This document shows positions 6,860 through 15,118 of a stretch of DNA of 40,712 nucleotides, in pieces. Position numbers and translations under genes: made by a program. Source of the DNA: Clostridia bacterium (GTDB lineage Bacteria > Bacillota > Clostridia > Oscillospirales > CAG-272). The stretch is from positions 1 through 40,712 of the forward strand of contig JAFUOY010000022.1 of NCBI GenBank assembly GCA_017481595.1, given 5' to 3'. Position 1 is the stretch's first letter; every line of letters starts with the position of its first letter. Under the pieces are notes generated by a model. That model searched no databases, was not told the origin of the DNA, and saw only the letters and a program-made list of their open reading frames with translations.

Positions 6860-7227
6860 AGCTTAAGCAAATATTTAAAAGCAAACGGGGTGTAGCTATC
6901 GAAAACGCCATACTGTTTATGATAGTTATATTTTTCCTTTGCGCTTTGATAACAAACTTGACATTGCTTGGATTTCATGAAGTAAAGCTTGAAAAGGCGC
7001 TCCTTCTACGTGACGTAGAGATAGACCAGATAGGAGAAGACTTTTTAGCAAGCGTTGATGCGGAACAAGCATTTAATGAGACCTATGACAAATACGCCTA
7101 CAAGGTAGACGGAAACGTTCTTAAGGTATGGCGCGAAAAGGATACAGACAAAACGGTAGTTCTTTACGTGGAAGCAGAGCTTACCGATGGACAACTTAAC
7201 GTCAAAGCTTGGCGTTACTCGGATTAG
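6856..7227 (+). CDS. Pilin-like membrane protein with an atypical prepilin site
   Basis: The 123-residue product begins MKLKQIFKSKRG, then VAIENAILFMIVIFFLCALITNLTL, a hydrophobic helix like a pilin stem. Cutting after the glycine would put the glutamate at mature position 4 instead of 5; cutting one residue earlier would restore position 5. The helix also lacks the leading aromatic residue of its neighbours. The small outer domain (residues 40-123) is acidic and beta-like. It could be a PilX-like minor pilin, or a membrane assembly protein of PilN/O-like function that is not processed. It sits between two certain pilus genes and overlaps the preceding one by 4 bases. Confidence 0.65.
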   Translation: MKLKQIFKSKRGVAIENAILFMIVIFFLCALITNLTLLGFHEVKLEKALLLRDVEIDQIGEDFLASVDAEQAFNETYDKYAYKVDGNVLKVWREKDTDKTVVLYVEAELTDGQLNVKAWRYSD

Positions 7228-7277
7228 CTTCCAACTCAGACAGAGTAATCTGTTACGTTAAAAACGGAGAACAGAAT

Positions 7278-8516
7278 ATGCAGAAACAGAAACAAAAAAC
7301 TATTTATTCGACAACAATTGCAATCGACGCAGAGCATTCCGCCCTTCGTTTCTCTCAGATGGTGGATAACGACAAAAGCACGATTGTAAATGACATAAAA
7401 AGCTACGCGGGCAATCAGTACGACGAGAAATTCTTTAACAGATTCAAGGATGCGTTAAGAAAGTTTTCTATTAACACTCCCGACGATTCTGTAAGAAAGA
7501 TCACAGTTATTTTGCCCGACAACGTAATTCTTACAGACACTATAAGAGTCCCCACCATGAGAAGATTTGCCCAGATGGAAAGCACCCTTGGCGCAACTCT
7601 TGGCGGACTTTACAAAAACTTCAGCGATCTTAGTGTTACATTCTGCCCCATTCAGCAGAATAAGCAGCACACTACCTTCGCAATAACTGCGGCGCAGAAG
7701 AATATTATTTCCTCTATTTACGCCGCTTGCTCAGAAAACCATTACATTGTTGATACTATGACCTTTACCTCAAGCGCGGCGGTTGCAGGCGCGGCGATGA
7801 TAAATCCCAAGCTTAAGAACGCAACCTACGTTTTGCTTGACATCAAGGACATATATTCCCGCTTTGTATTCGTTATAAACGGCAAGCCCGTTGGATCTTA
7901 CGAGCTTCCTTTCGGACTTGAATTCCTTACAAAGCCTAAGGTAACCCAGGAGGATATGCTTTTTGACCATTCTTATGCGGAGCTTATGGTTCTTAACGCA
8001 AAGGAAAGGGCAAAATCCAAAAAGCTTACCGTTATGGCAATGGCGGGAGAAACTACGGAAACGGTTACCGAGGACAATACGGATGACGAGGATTTTGAGG
8101 ACGAGGATTTTGAGGTTGAGGAGCAGCCCGTTGTTGTAGAAGCTCCCGCGCCTAATCAGCCAAATCAGAAGCTGTTTGTAAAGAAATCTCCCCGTAAGCT
8201 GCCTAAGTTTATGCAACGCGAGATACCCGAAACAAAGGAGGGCATCGCCCAGGAGAATTTCCGCGTGTTTGTTAAGTGGGCGCTTTCACTCTTACAGGGA
8301 AATGATAGACTCGTATCCCTTGATAAGCCTGAATTTATATGCGTAAATATTCCTAAGGAGCTTGAATATTTGCTTGACAAGGTAAACGAGGAGGAAAAGG
8401 AAAACGGCATTACCTTTACTCGCTTGCCCAATGATGACGAGACGGGAGTTATTGAAAATATCGAGCTTTACGGCGGATTGTTCCCCAAGCTTATCGGTCC
8501 TACAGGCCGCTTATAA
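7278..8516 (+). CDS. pilM: PilM-like actin-fold pilus assembly protein
   Basis: The 412-residue product resembles PilM: an actin-like start TIAIDAEHSALRF, a conserved middle with VLLDIKDIYSRFVFVINGKPVGSYELPFG, and a C-terminal NIELYGGLFPKLIGPTG. PilM sits on the inner face of the membrane and links the pilus motor to membrane partners. Between the two lobes is a long acidic linker at about residues 250-275 (EDNTDDEDFEDEDFEVEEQ) followed by Pro/Ala/Gln. This linker is not usual in PilM and suggests an expanded or divergent form. I use the ATG at 7278, preceded by CGGAGAA; the frame is open upstream to a TTG at 7209 inside the previous gene. The PilN and PilO partners are not encoded nearby. 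Confidence 0.7.
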   Translation: MQKQKQKTIYSTTIAIDAEHSALRFSQMVDNDKSTIVNDIKSYAGNQYDEKFFNRFKDALRKFSINTPDDSVRKITVILPDNVILTDTIRVPTMRRFAQMESTLGATLGGLYKNFSDLSVTFCPIQQNKQHTTFAITAAQKNIISSIYAACSENHYIVDTMTFTSSAAVAGAAMINPKLKNATYVLLDIKDIYSRFVFVINGKPVGSYELPFGLEFLTKPKVTQEDMLFDHSYAELMVLNAKERAKSKKLTVMAMAGETTETVTEDNTDDEDFEDEDFEVEEQPVVVEAPAPNQPNQKLFVKKSPRKLPKFMQREIPETKEGIAQENFRVFVKWALSLLQGNDRLVSLDKPEFICVNIPKELEYLLDKVNEEEKENGITFTRLPNDDETGVIENIELYGGLFPKLIGPTGRL

Positions 8517-8521
8517 TAGCG

Positions 8522-9310
8522 ATGGATAATTTCTATTTGATAATTGCATACGTGCTTTCGGGTGTTGTGGGACTGTGTGTGGGCAGCTTTCTTAACGTTG
8601 TCATATACCGTCTGCCAAACGGAATGAGCCTTTCAAGGCCAAGCTCCCATTGTCCGAAATGCAAGTACCAACTTCGCTGGTATGACAACATCCCCGTGCT
8701 TTCATATATTATGCTGGGTGGAAAATGCCGCAGCTGTAAGACGCATATTTCATTCCGCTACACGGCAGTGGAGATTGCAAATACGGTTTTGTGGCTCCTG
8801 TGCGCTCTCCTTTTCTGGAAGGAAAGCATTCCCCTTGCGTGCATCTATATGATAGTATGCTCCATATTTATTTGTATTTTCTTTATCGACCTTGAGCATC
8901 AGATAATCCCCGACAGATTTCAGATAATGCTTTCCGTCCTCGGCATAGCAAGTATTTTCTTTGATGCGGACTACGGCTGGGTTTCCCACGTGATCGGCGG
9001 AGTTGCAGGATTTTTGGTGTTCTTCCTTATCTCCTGGGGCTTTGAAAAGATCACAGGCAGAGAAGGGCTTGGCGGCGGTGACGTAAAGCTGGCAGGCGCG
9101 GTCGGTTTGTTACTCGGCTGGGAGAGGCTGCTGCTTGGACTTTTAATATCCACAGTTCCCGCGGCCGTAATTATGTCAGTAGCTTTAAGAGGGAAAGAGG
9201 GAGAAGGAAGACAGTTTCCCTTTGGCCCGTTTCTTGTGGTCGGCTTCGGAATATCGATGCTTTTCGGGGCGCAGATCATCAGTTGGTATTTATCCTTGCT
9301 CGGATTATAG
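8522..9310 (+). CDS. pilD: Prepilin peptidase and N-methyltransferase
   Basis: This membrane aspartyl protease cleaves prepilin leaders after glycine and methylates the new N-terminus. The N-terminal methylase loop has GSFLNVVIYRLP and four cysteines in two pairs (C44, C47, C69, C72). The catalytic aspartates are D123 in FIDLEHQIIPD and D187 in GLGGGDVKL. Multiple membrane helices cover the rest, and the length of 262 residues is normal. It starts 5 bases after the PilM-like stop. Its substrates are the pilin-like proteins encoded at 5360-7227. Confidence 0.97.
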   Translation: MDNFYLIIAYVLSGVVGLCVGSFLNVVIYRLPNGMSLSRPSSHCPKCKYQLRWYDNIPVLSYIMLGGKCRSCKTHISFRYTAVEIANTVLWLLCALLFWKESIPLACIYMIVCSIFICIFFIDLEHQIIPDRFQIMLSVLGIASIFFDADYGWVSHVIGGVAGFLVFFLISWGFEKITGREGLGGGDVKLAGAVGLLLGWERLLLGLLISTVPAAVIMSVALRGKEGEGRQFPFGPFLVVGFGISMLFGAQIISWYLSLLGL

Positions 9311-9329
9311 GAAGGAGTGGTGAAAGTAT

Positions 9330-10541
9330 ATGCCAACGTATAAATACGTAGCGGTAAATTTGCACAAGAAAAAATATAAGGGCATATTTATTGCTGAAAA
9401 TGAACAGGACCTTGCGGTACAGCTTACAAAGCAGAATTTGTATCTCGTATCTGCAAAGGTTTATAAAAGCGGCACACCGTCTGCATTCTTTACACTCGGT
9501 ACGGGTAAGGTAAAGCTTTCTGAGCTTACTACCTTCTGCCGACAGTTTTCCATAATGCTTTCAACGGGTATTCCCCTTCTTGAATGTATTTCCAGCTTGA
9601 AGCATCAGCCCTATACGGCTTATTTCAAGTCCATTTTGCAGGTTATTGACGAGGACTTAAAGGGCGGCTCTATGTTTTCGGAGGCTCTTGATAAGCACAA
9701 AAACGTTTTCCCCAACTTCTTTAGAAGCATGGTACACGTTGGTGAGGCCAGCGGAAAGCTTGAGAGCGTATTTATCGCTCTTGCGGATTACTACGAGTCG
9801 GATGCTAAGATCAAACGAAAGATCAAGGGCGCCCTTGCATATCCTATGATGCTTGGCGCAATGACTGTTGCCATCGTTGCATTGATGCTGGCATTCGTTG
9901 TTCCTACCTTCAGAGAAACTCTTGATGACCTCGGTGTTGAAGCCACGGGAATTACCGCGGCGGTATACACTATTTCGGATTTCGTTTTGAATTGGTGGCA
10001 GATAATCGTTCTTGTAGTTATAGTGCTTGTAGGCGCATTCTACGGATTCTCCCGCACGAAGGTGGGAAAGAAAGCCATTGATATTTTCAAAATCAAGTGC
10101 CCCTATTTCGGACGAGTTCAGATCAATATGATCACAGCCCGCTTTGCCCGCGCATTCAGCTTGCTTCTCGAAAGCGGTATGGATATGGCGGCGGCGCTTG
10201 ACAATATATCCATTATTCTCGGTAACGTCTACGTTGAAGAAAAGTTTAACGAGGCTGCGGATGACGTTCGACACGGTGTATCGTTGACAAACGCATTCCA
10301 AAAGCAAAAGATCTTCCCGCAGATGCTGCTTCAAATGATCTCAGTTGGTGAAAAGACAGCCGCACTTGAGGACGTATTGGGTCGTTCCTGCAACTTCTTT
10401 GACGAGCAGGTTGAAAGCTCACTCAATTCACTTACGTCCTTGATCCAGCCCGTAATGCTTATGATCATGGGTGGCGTAATAGGAACCTTGTTTATTGCTA
10501 TTTATTCACCAATGCTTTCTATAATGACTACACTTGCTTAA
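9330..10541 (+). CDS. pilC: Type IV pilus inner-membrane platform protein PilC
   Basis: The 403-residue protein has the two repeated GspF/T2SF domains of PilC. The first has FCRQFSIMLSTGIPLLECI near residues 68-90. The second has ARFARAFSLLLESGMDMAAAL near 270-290. Three membrane spans lie at about residues 168-190, 213-233 and 373-396. PilC forms the membrane base turned by the PilB ATPase during pilus growth. The ribosome site GAAGGAG precedes the ATG, with PilD 19 bases upstream and PilB 15 bases downstream. Confidence 0.95.
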   Translation: MPTYKYVAVNLHKKKYKGIFIAENEQDLAVQLTKQNLYLVSAKVYKSGTPSAFFTLGTGKVKLSELTTFCRQFSIMLSTGIPLLECISSLKHQPYTAYFKSILQVIDEDLKGGSMFSEALDKHKNVFPNFFRSMVHVGEASGKLESVFIALADYYESDAKIKRKIKGALAYPMMLGAMTVAIVALMLAFVVPTFRETLDDLGVEATGITAAVYTISDFVLNWWQIIVLVVIVLVGAFYGFSRTKVGKKAIDIFKIKCPYFGRVQINMITARFARAFSLLLESGMDMAAALDNISIILGNVYVEEKFNEAADDVRHGVSLTNAFQKQKIFPQMLLQMISVGEKTAALEDVLGRSCNFFDEQVESSLNSLTSLIQPVMLMIMGGVIGTLFIAIYSPMLSIMTTLA

Positions 10542-10556
10542 TATGGGAGGTAGTGT

Positions 10557-12245
10557 ATGAATTTACAAAGAGAACTGTTACAGTTCTATATATATAAAAA
10601 GGTAATTAAAAAAAGCCAAGTAGAAAAGATAATCGAGGACTGTGACCGCTTAGGCGTATTTGTCCGCGATTATATGATTGCAAAGGAATATAATACAGAG
10701 GAAAAGGAATTGCCCGCTTTGGGTGAATTCTACTGTATGCCATATCTTGAAATGGATATGCTTGACATAGACAAGGAGCTTTTTGATAAGTTTACCTTTG
10801 AGTTTATGAAGCGTTATAAGATAATTCCCGTTTCTATGAGCCCCGATGGAAAGCTCCTTGTGGCAACGGCAAAGCCTCTTGACTGCGCTTCTATGTCCGC
10901 TATCCGTTCACAAATCATCGCTCCTGTTGACTACGTTTTGGTACCGCCCCTTCAGATGGAGCGTTACCTTGACTCCGTATCTGCGGTTGTATCAACCACG
11001 GCTGCTCTTGACGATTTGAATAGCGAGGGTGATGCCGCATTGTTCTCGGACAAGGATGCAGAGACCGACGACGGAATTTTGGAAAATGACGTTGTTAACA
11101 ACCCCTCCGTACGACTTGTAGACTCCATTATCAAGGAGGCTGTACCGTACAGAGCCAGCGATATTCACATTGAGCCCTTTGAAAAGGTCGTTAAGGTACG
11201 TTACCGTATAGACGGTGACCTCCAGGAAAGAGCGGAGTTCCCCGCAAGCTCCTACGGCGCTATTTGCGCCCGTATCAAGATCATGGCGGGACTTAACATT
11301 GCGGAGCGCAGAGTGCCGCAGGACGGACGTATCAATATGGTAATCGGCGGTAAGGAATACGACTTCCGTGTTTCCTCACTTCCTACGGTGTTCGGCGAAA
11401 AATTCGTTATTCGAGTTCTTGACAAGACGTCCTTTAAGTTTACGAGAACAGACCTTGGATTTACCGATGATGAAAATACACTTATCGACAAGATGCTTGC
11501 AAGACCTCACGGAATTATTCTTCTTACAGGTCCTACGGGATGCGGTAAGTCAACCACATTGTATTCATTCTTAAAAGAGGTTAGCACCCCTGCCGTAAAC
11601 GTTGTTACGGTTGAGGACCCTGTTGAGTATATTATGGCTGGTATAAACCAGACACAGATCAACGCAAAAGCAAATATGACCTTTGCGGCGGCGCTTCGTT
11701 CCATCCTTCGACAAGACCCTGACGTAATAATGATCGGTGAGATGCGTGACGAGGAAACGGCTGAGATCGCGGTTAGAGCCGCTATCACGGGACATATCGT
11801 GTTCAGTACATTGCATACTAACGACGCCCCCGGCGCTATTACCCGTCTTGAGGATATGGGTGTTGCGGACTACCTTGTTGCGGACGCTTTGGTAGGCGTT
11901 ATTGCTCAGCGACTTGTTAAGCGCTTGTGCCCCGAATGTAAGAAGAAGGGTAAGACAAACGCAAAGGAAATGGAGATACTCGGCATTGACGAGCCTATCA
12001 GCATTTACCGTCCCCACGGCTGTCAGTTCTGTAACAATACAGGCTACAAGGGAAGAATCGGTATACACGAAATTATGTATATGAACGAAAGCATGCGTAA
12101 TGCGGTTATTCACGAAAAGAACCTTGAGGTGCTTCGTGACCTTGCGCGACGCAACGGAATGATAACTCTTTGGAGCTCTTGTAAGGCCCTTGTTGAAAAG
12201 GGAACCACAAGTATTCAGGAGCTTATGACCTTGAACGTGGAATAA
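10557..12245 (+). CDS. pilB: Pilus extension ATPase PilB
   Basis: This 562-residue protein is the hexameric ATPase that powers pilus assembly. An N-terminal GspE-type domain covers about residues 1-145, followed by an acidic linker and the ATPase core. The core has Walker A GPTGCGKST at 325-333, an Asp box TVEDPVEY at 351-358, a Walker B region IMIGEMRDEE at 391-400 and a His box GHIVFSTLHTND at 412-423. The zinc-binding cysteines C458, C461, C489 and C492 are intact. The full-length N-terminal domain and zinc site fit PilB or GspE rather than the retraction ATPase PilT. GGGAGGT precedes the start; a strong terminator follows. Confidence 0.96.
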   Translation: MNLQRELLQFYIYKKVIKKSQVEKIIEDCDRLGVFVRDYMIAKEYNTEEKELPALGEFYCMPYLEMDMLDIDKELFDKFTFEFMKRYKIIPVSMSPDGKLLVATAKPLDCASMSAIRSQIIAPVDYVLVPPLQMERYLDSVSAVVSTTAALDDLNSEGDAALFSDKDAETDDGILENDVVNNPSVRLVDSIIKEAVPYRASDIHIEPFEKVVKVRYRIDGDLQERAEFPASSYGAICARIKIMAGLNIAERRVPQDGRINMVIGGKEYDFRVSSLPTVFGEKFVIRVLDKTSFKFTRTDLGFTDDENTLIDKMLARPHGIILLTGPTGCGKSTTLYSFLKEVSTPAVNVVTVEDPVEYIMAGINQTQINAKANMTFAAALRSILRQDPDVIMIGEMRDEETAEIAVRAAITGHIVFSTLHTNDAPGAITRLEDMGVADYLVADALVGVIAQRLVKRLCPECKKKGKTNAKEMEILGIDEPISIYRPHGCQFCNNTGYKGRIGIHEIMYMNESMRNAVIHEKNLEVLRDLARRNGMITLWSSCKALVEKGTTSIQELMTLNVE

Positions 12246-12274
12246 AATTTGGGTTGTTGCAATGAGTGCAGACT

Positions 12275-12314
12275 AAAAAAAGCTTACTTGAAATTTCAAG
12301 TAAGCTTTTTTTTG
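12275..12314. terminator. Terminator of the pilus cluster
   Basis: An A-run plus AGCTTACTTGAAA pairs perfectly with TTTCAAGTAAGCT and a run of T. It reads as a terminator in both directions and lies 30 bases after the pilB stop. Confidence 0.95.
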
Positions 12315-12344
12315 TTGATTTGAAAGAAAATATTCCCAAAGCTA

Positions 12345-12375
12345 TTGACATTTTTAAAAAGTTATGTTTTATAAT
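12345..12375 (+). promoter_or_regulatory. Promoter of the kinase-GH32 operon
   Basis: TTGACA (12345-12350) and TATAAT (12370-12375) are both perfect but 19 bases apart, 2 more than ideal. Such spacing often marks a promoter that needs an activator able to twist DNA. Directly downstream, AGTAT-n7-ATACT (12376-12392) is an inverted repeat covering the start of transcription, a plausible operator. Confidence 0.65.
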
Positions 12376-12392
12376 AGTATAAGAATCATACT
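12376..12392. promoter_or_regulatory. Operator-like inverted repeat at the kinase promoter
   Basis: AGTAT (12376-12380) and ATACT (12388-12392) are separated by AAGAATC. The repeat starts right after the -10 box and ends just before the ribosome site AAAGGAG. It is short, so chance cannot be excluded. Confidence 0.35.
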
Positions 12393-12405
12393 AAAGGAGC
12401 TTTTT

Positions 12406-13773
12406 ATGTTAACAGAAATTAAAAAAGCGCGTCTTTGCGTTGGGATAGATATTGGAACTACTACCATCAGCGCCTTGGTTTACGATATTGACAATAAGCA
12501 ACAGGTGGAGGGATATACCGTTCCTCACAGCTCGTATATTGCCTCAGGTGATTTTTCGACTCAGAGTGTTACCGTGATTATGGATAGATCAAAGGAGCTT
12601 CTTTATAATATACTCGACACCTATAACGTGGTATGCATTGGCGTAACGGGGCAAATGCACGGTATCGTATACGTGGACGAGAATGGCAAAGCGGTATCCG
12701 ACCTTATAAATTGGCAGGACAAACGTGGGGATCTGCCCATTGAAAACGGAGAAAGCGCCTGTCAGAGAATAAAAAAGCTCACGGGAGTGGACGTTTTTAC
12801 AGGCTACGGCTTGGCAACGCACTATTATAATTTAATAAATGGCTTAATACCCGAAAAAGCGGTTGGATTTGTCAGCATTATGGACCTTTTCGCTATGGAG
12901 ATTTGCCAAATTAAAAAGCCCGTCATCCACACGTCCGTAGCATCAAGCTTTGGTCTTTTTGATATAAAGGCAGGGCGCTTTATGACGGATAAAATATCAA
13001 TGCTTGGTATTGATAGCGGATTTTTGCCCGAGGTTACTGAAAAAAGCCTTGTAATCGGCGATTGCAAGGGTATTCCCGTTTCCGTTCCCATAGGGGATAA
13101 TCAGGCGAGCTTTTTGGGCTCCGTCAAGGAAAATTCCGACACGGTTCTTGTAAATATAGGCACAGGGTCCCAGATTTCTGCCGTTTGCGACTACGTAGAG
13201 CCATCAAAGGACACGGAGCTTCGCCCCTTTATTGAGGGAAAATATCTTATCTGCGGCTCGGCTCTTTGCGGTGGCTTTGCCTATTCAATGCTTGAGAGCT
13301 TTTTCAGATCCTATGTAGTTTGCGCAGGGATGGAAAATACCCCGCAGTACAAAATAATGAATCAGCTTGGCACTGAGGCGTACGAAAGGGGAGAAGAGGG
13401 GCTCACGGTTGACACCTTTTTCTCGGGAAAGCGAAGTGACCCAAGTCTTCGCGGCTCCATAAAAAATATCGACAGGGTGAATTTTACGCCCTCCGCCCTT
13501 GTTCTTGGGGTGCTTAAGGGAATGTGTAACGAGCTTTATGACCTTTACGCATCCGTACCGCAGAAAAAAAGCCGTATCGTGGCGTCGGGCGGCGGAGTTA
13601 AAAAGAATGATCTGTTAAAAAGACTTTTGTCGGACAGATTTTCTATGCCCGTATATATCAATAGATCCACGGAGGAGGCAGGGGCAGGCGCGGCTTTGTT
13701 TTCCGCCTTCGCCACGGGAAAAATCGACTACGTAGACGGATTTTCCGACTATATAAGCTATATGGAGGAATAA
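12406..13773 (+). CDS. FGGY-family carbohydrate kinase, sedoheptulokinase- or xylulokinase-like
   Basis: FGGY kinases phosphorylate sugars with ATP. The 455-residue product has the N-terminal phosphate loop GIDIGTTT (residues 13-20), TGQMHG at 81-86 and INWQDKRG at 101-108. The catalytic aspartate is D231 in GDNQASF; VNIGTGSQ and ASGGGVKKNDLL form the ATP site. TGQMHG plus a WQD-containing loop is what I recall from sedoheptulokinase and xylulokinase, so the substrate is probably a ketose, but the exact sugar cannot be read. ATG 12406 follows AAAGGAG; an open frame extends upstream into the promoter and is not used. It is coupled to the GH32-like gene 1 base downstream. Confidence 0.88.
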   Translation: MLTEIKKARLCVGIDIGTTTISALVYDIDNKQQVEGYTVPHSSYIASGDFSTQSVTVIMDRSKELLYNILDTYNVVCIGVTGQMHGIVYVDENGKAVSDLINWQDKRGDLPIENGESACQRIKKLTGVDVFTGYGLATHYYNLINGLIPEKAVGFVSIMDLFAMEICQIKKPVIHTSVASSFGLFDIKAGRFMTDKISMLGIDSGFLPEVTEKSLVIGDCKGIPVSVPIGDNQASFLGSVKENSDTVLVNIGTGSQISAVCDYVEPSKDTELRPFIEGKYLICGSALCGGFAYSMLESFFRSYVVCAGMENTPQYKIMNQLGTEAYERGEEGLTVDTFFSGKRSDPSLRGSIKNIDRVNFTPSALVLGVLKGMCNELYDLYASVPQKKSRIVASGGGVKKNDLLKRLLSDRFSMPVYINRSTEEAGAGAALFSAFATGKIDYVDGFSDYISYMEE

Positions 13774-13774
13774 A

Positions 13775-14980
13775 ATGGGTAATTTAAAATTATCGTTTGA
13801 AATAAATGCGCTCCCCTTTTACGCGCTTTCTCAAAAAAACGGAGAAAAAAGCCTTGAGATACAGACCCTTGACGGCGGCTTGAGTGTTTCTGTGAAATAC
13901 GATTACGATCCCCGTCCGCTTGAGGTGAAAGGTGAGATCAAGCGCGGCGACAGGGTGGAGGTAATTCTTCTTGATCATAGAATAGAGCTTTACGTAAACG
14001 GCGTAATAATGGACGAGGAGTGGCCCAACGGCAACCGACTTTTTTGCCTTGGGGACATCGTCACAACCGAAGCGAATATAGAAATAAATGAGTTTTCAGA
14101 TGCCGAAAAGGTACTTCCAAACGTGATTTCAAGCTTTGAAAACGCAGAGGGCTGGTATCCCGGCAACGGAGTATTCGTCGGCGACTGTATGCCCTATTTA
14201 AGAGGGGATGAGTATCACGTCCTCTACCTTAAGGACCGCCACCACCACAGAAGTAAGTGGGGCTTGGGCGCTCACCAATGGGAGCATATCTCCACTAAGG
14301 ATTTTAAAACCTGGAATGTGCATCCAATGGCAGTTCCTATAACCGAGCCCTGGGAGGGATCTATCTGTACGGGCTCCTGGATCGAAAAAAATGGCAGGGA
14401 GTATCTGTATTATACCGTAAGACGAGGTAAAGGTCTGCCCGCTATCATCAGCCGAAGCGTGTCCGAGGACGGATATCACTTTGTAAAGGACAAGGATTTT
14501 GGCTTTACCGTGTCGGATAAATATAATAAAGAGGCGGCAAGGGATCCGAAGGTAGTAAAGGACGAAGAGGGACTTTACCATATGATTTTAACTACCGTCC
14601 TTGTAAAGGAGGATAAGGGCTGTCTTGCCCACTACGTATCAAAGGATCTTGAAAAGTGGGAGGAGGCAGAAAACCCCTTATACGTGGTTGAAAACAGCGA
14701 TCATCCCGAGTGCCCCGACTACTTTAAATACGGTGGAAAATACTATCTTGTGTTCAGTCTTCGCGGCAGGGCAAGATACGTTGTGTCAAATAAGCCCTTT
14801 GAGGACTTTAAAATGATAGATAATACCCTTATCCCCTGCGCAGGCGTGCCAAAATGCGCCGAGTGGGGCGGCAGACTTGTATTTACGGGCTTTAAGGTTA
14901 TAAACGGCTATGCAGGCTCCTTGACCTTTAAGGCGGCAACCTCCGACGAAAGCGGCAAGCTTCTATTCGAAGAATTATAA
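13775..14980 (+). CDS. GH32-like five-bladed beta-propeller protein, probable beta-fructosidase relative
   Basis: The catalytic part resembles glycoside hydrolase clan J: a possible nucleophile D137 in VGDCMPYL, a GLGAHQWEHISTKDFKTW segment like the family's HWGHAVSKDLVHW, the transition-state stabiliser RDP (D257) and the acid/base in the EC motif (E312 in ECPDYF). The order is unusual: a beta-sandwich-like part (residues 1-115) comes before the propeller, whereas GH32 enzymes usually carry it after. D137 sits in a context unlike the standard WMNDPNG, so activity on fructans is not certain. At 401 residues it is short for GH32 plus sandwich. There is no signal peptide, so it would act on imported oligosaccharides, with the adjacent kinase taking the product. 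Confidence 0.72.
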   Translation: MGNLKLSFEINALPFYALSQKNGEKSLEIQTLDGGLSVSVKYDYDPRPLEVKGEIKRGDRVEVILLDHRIELYVNGVIMDEEWPNGNRLFCLGDIVTTEANIEINEFSDAEKVLPNVISSFENAEGWYPGNGVFVGDCMPYLRGDEYHVLYLKDRHHHRSKWGLGAHQWEHISTKDFKTWNVHPMAVPITEPWEGSICTGSWIEKNGREYLYYTVRRGKGLPAIISRSVSEDGYHFVKDKDFGFTVSDKYNKEAARDPKVVKDEEGLYHMILTTVLVKEDKGCLAHYVSKDLEKWEEAENPLYVVENSDHPECPDYFKYGGKYYLVFSLRGRARYVVSNKPFEDFKMIDNTLIPCAGVPKCAEWGGRLVFTGFKVINGYAGSLTFKAATSDESGKLLFEEL

Positions 14981-14992
14981 TAACAAAAGACG

Positions 14993-15012
14993 GGATTAGC
15001 CCGTCTTTTTGT
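14993..15012 (+). terminator. Terminator of the kinase-GH32 operon
   Basis: AAAGACGGG and CCCGTCTTT form a stem around ATTAG, followed by a run of T, 13 bases after the stop codon. Confidence 0.92.
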
Positions 15013-15049
15013 TTACTTACTGTTATACAAGCAGAAAATAAATAATATT

Positions 15050-15080
15050 TTACAAATCCATTACAATTATATTTTAAGAT
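15050..15080 (+). promoter_or_regulatory. Promoter with paired TTACA boxes, two-component operon
   Basis: TTACA occurs at 15050-15054 and again at 15061-15065, exactly 11 bases apart, one turn of DNA. Nine bases after the second box is a possible -10, TAAGAT (15075-15080). There is no separate -35 box. This is the layout of promoters activated by OmpR/PhoB-type regulators; the B. subtilis PhoP box (TTAACA-like repeats every 11 bases) is close. The same layout recurs at 17121-17173. Autoregulation by the regulator encoded at 15119 is the likely reading. Confidence 0.65.
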
Positions 15081-15118
15081 AAATAAAAAGACTTAAGCTA
15101 AAGGAAGGGAAGGACAAA

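Noticed and set aside
6856-7227. TadE-type pilin of a Tad system
   Set aside because: The stem slightly recalls TadE, but there is no TadA, TadB or TadC gene and the neighbours are classic type IV pilus genes.
9657-10334. 225-codon minus-strand frame opposite pilC
   Set aside because: It is antisense to a certain gene, follows that gene's codon pattern in mirror, and has no ribosome site or domain. The same holds for other long antisense frames over pilM, pilB and the GH genes.
5360-12245. Competence (ComG) or type II secretion reading of the pilus genes
   Set aside because: PilB has the full N-terminal domain and zinc cysteines, and PilD and a PilM-like protein are present. ComG operons lack PilM and have a shorter ATPase, and no Gsp outer-membrane parts exist.
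12364-12405. Longer N-terminus for the FGGY kinase from ATG 12364
   Set aside because: That ATG lies between the -35 and -10 boxes, while ATG 12406 has AAAGGAG at the right distance and begins just before the conserved kinase fold.
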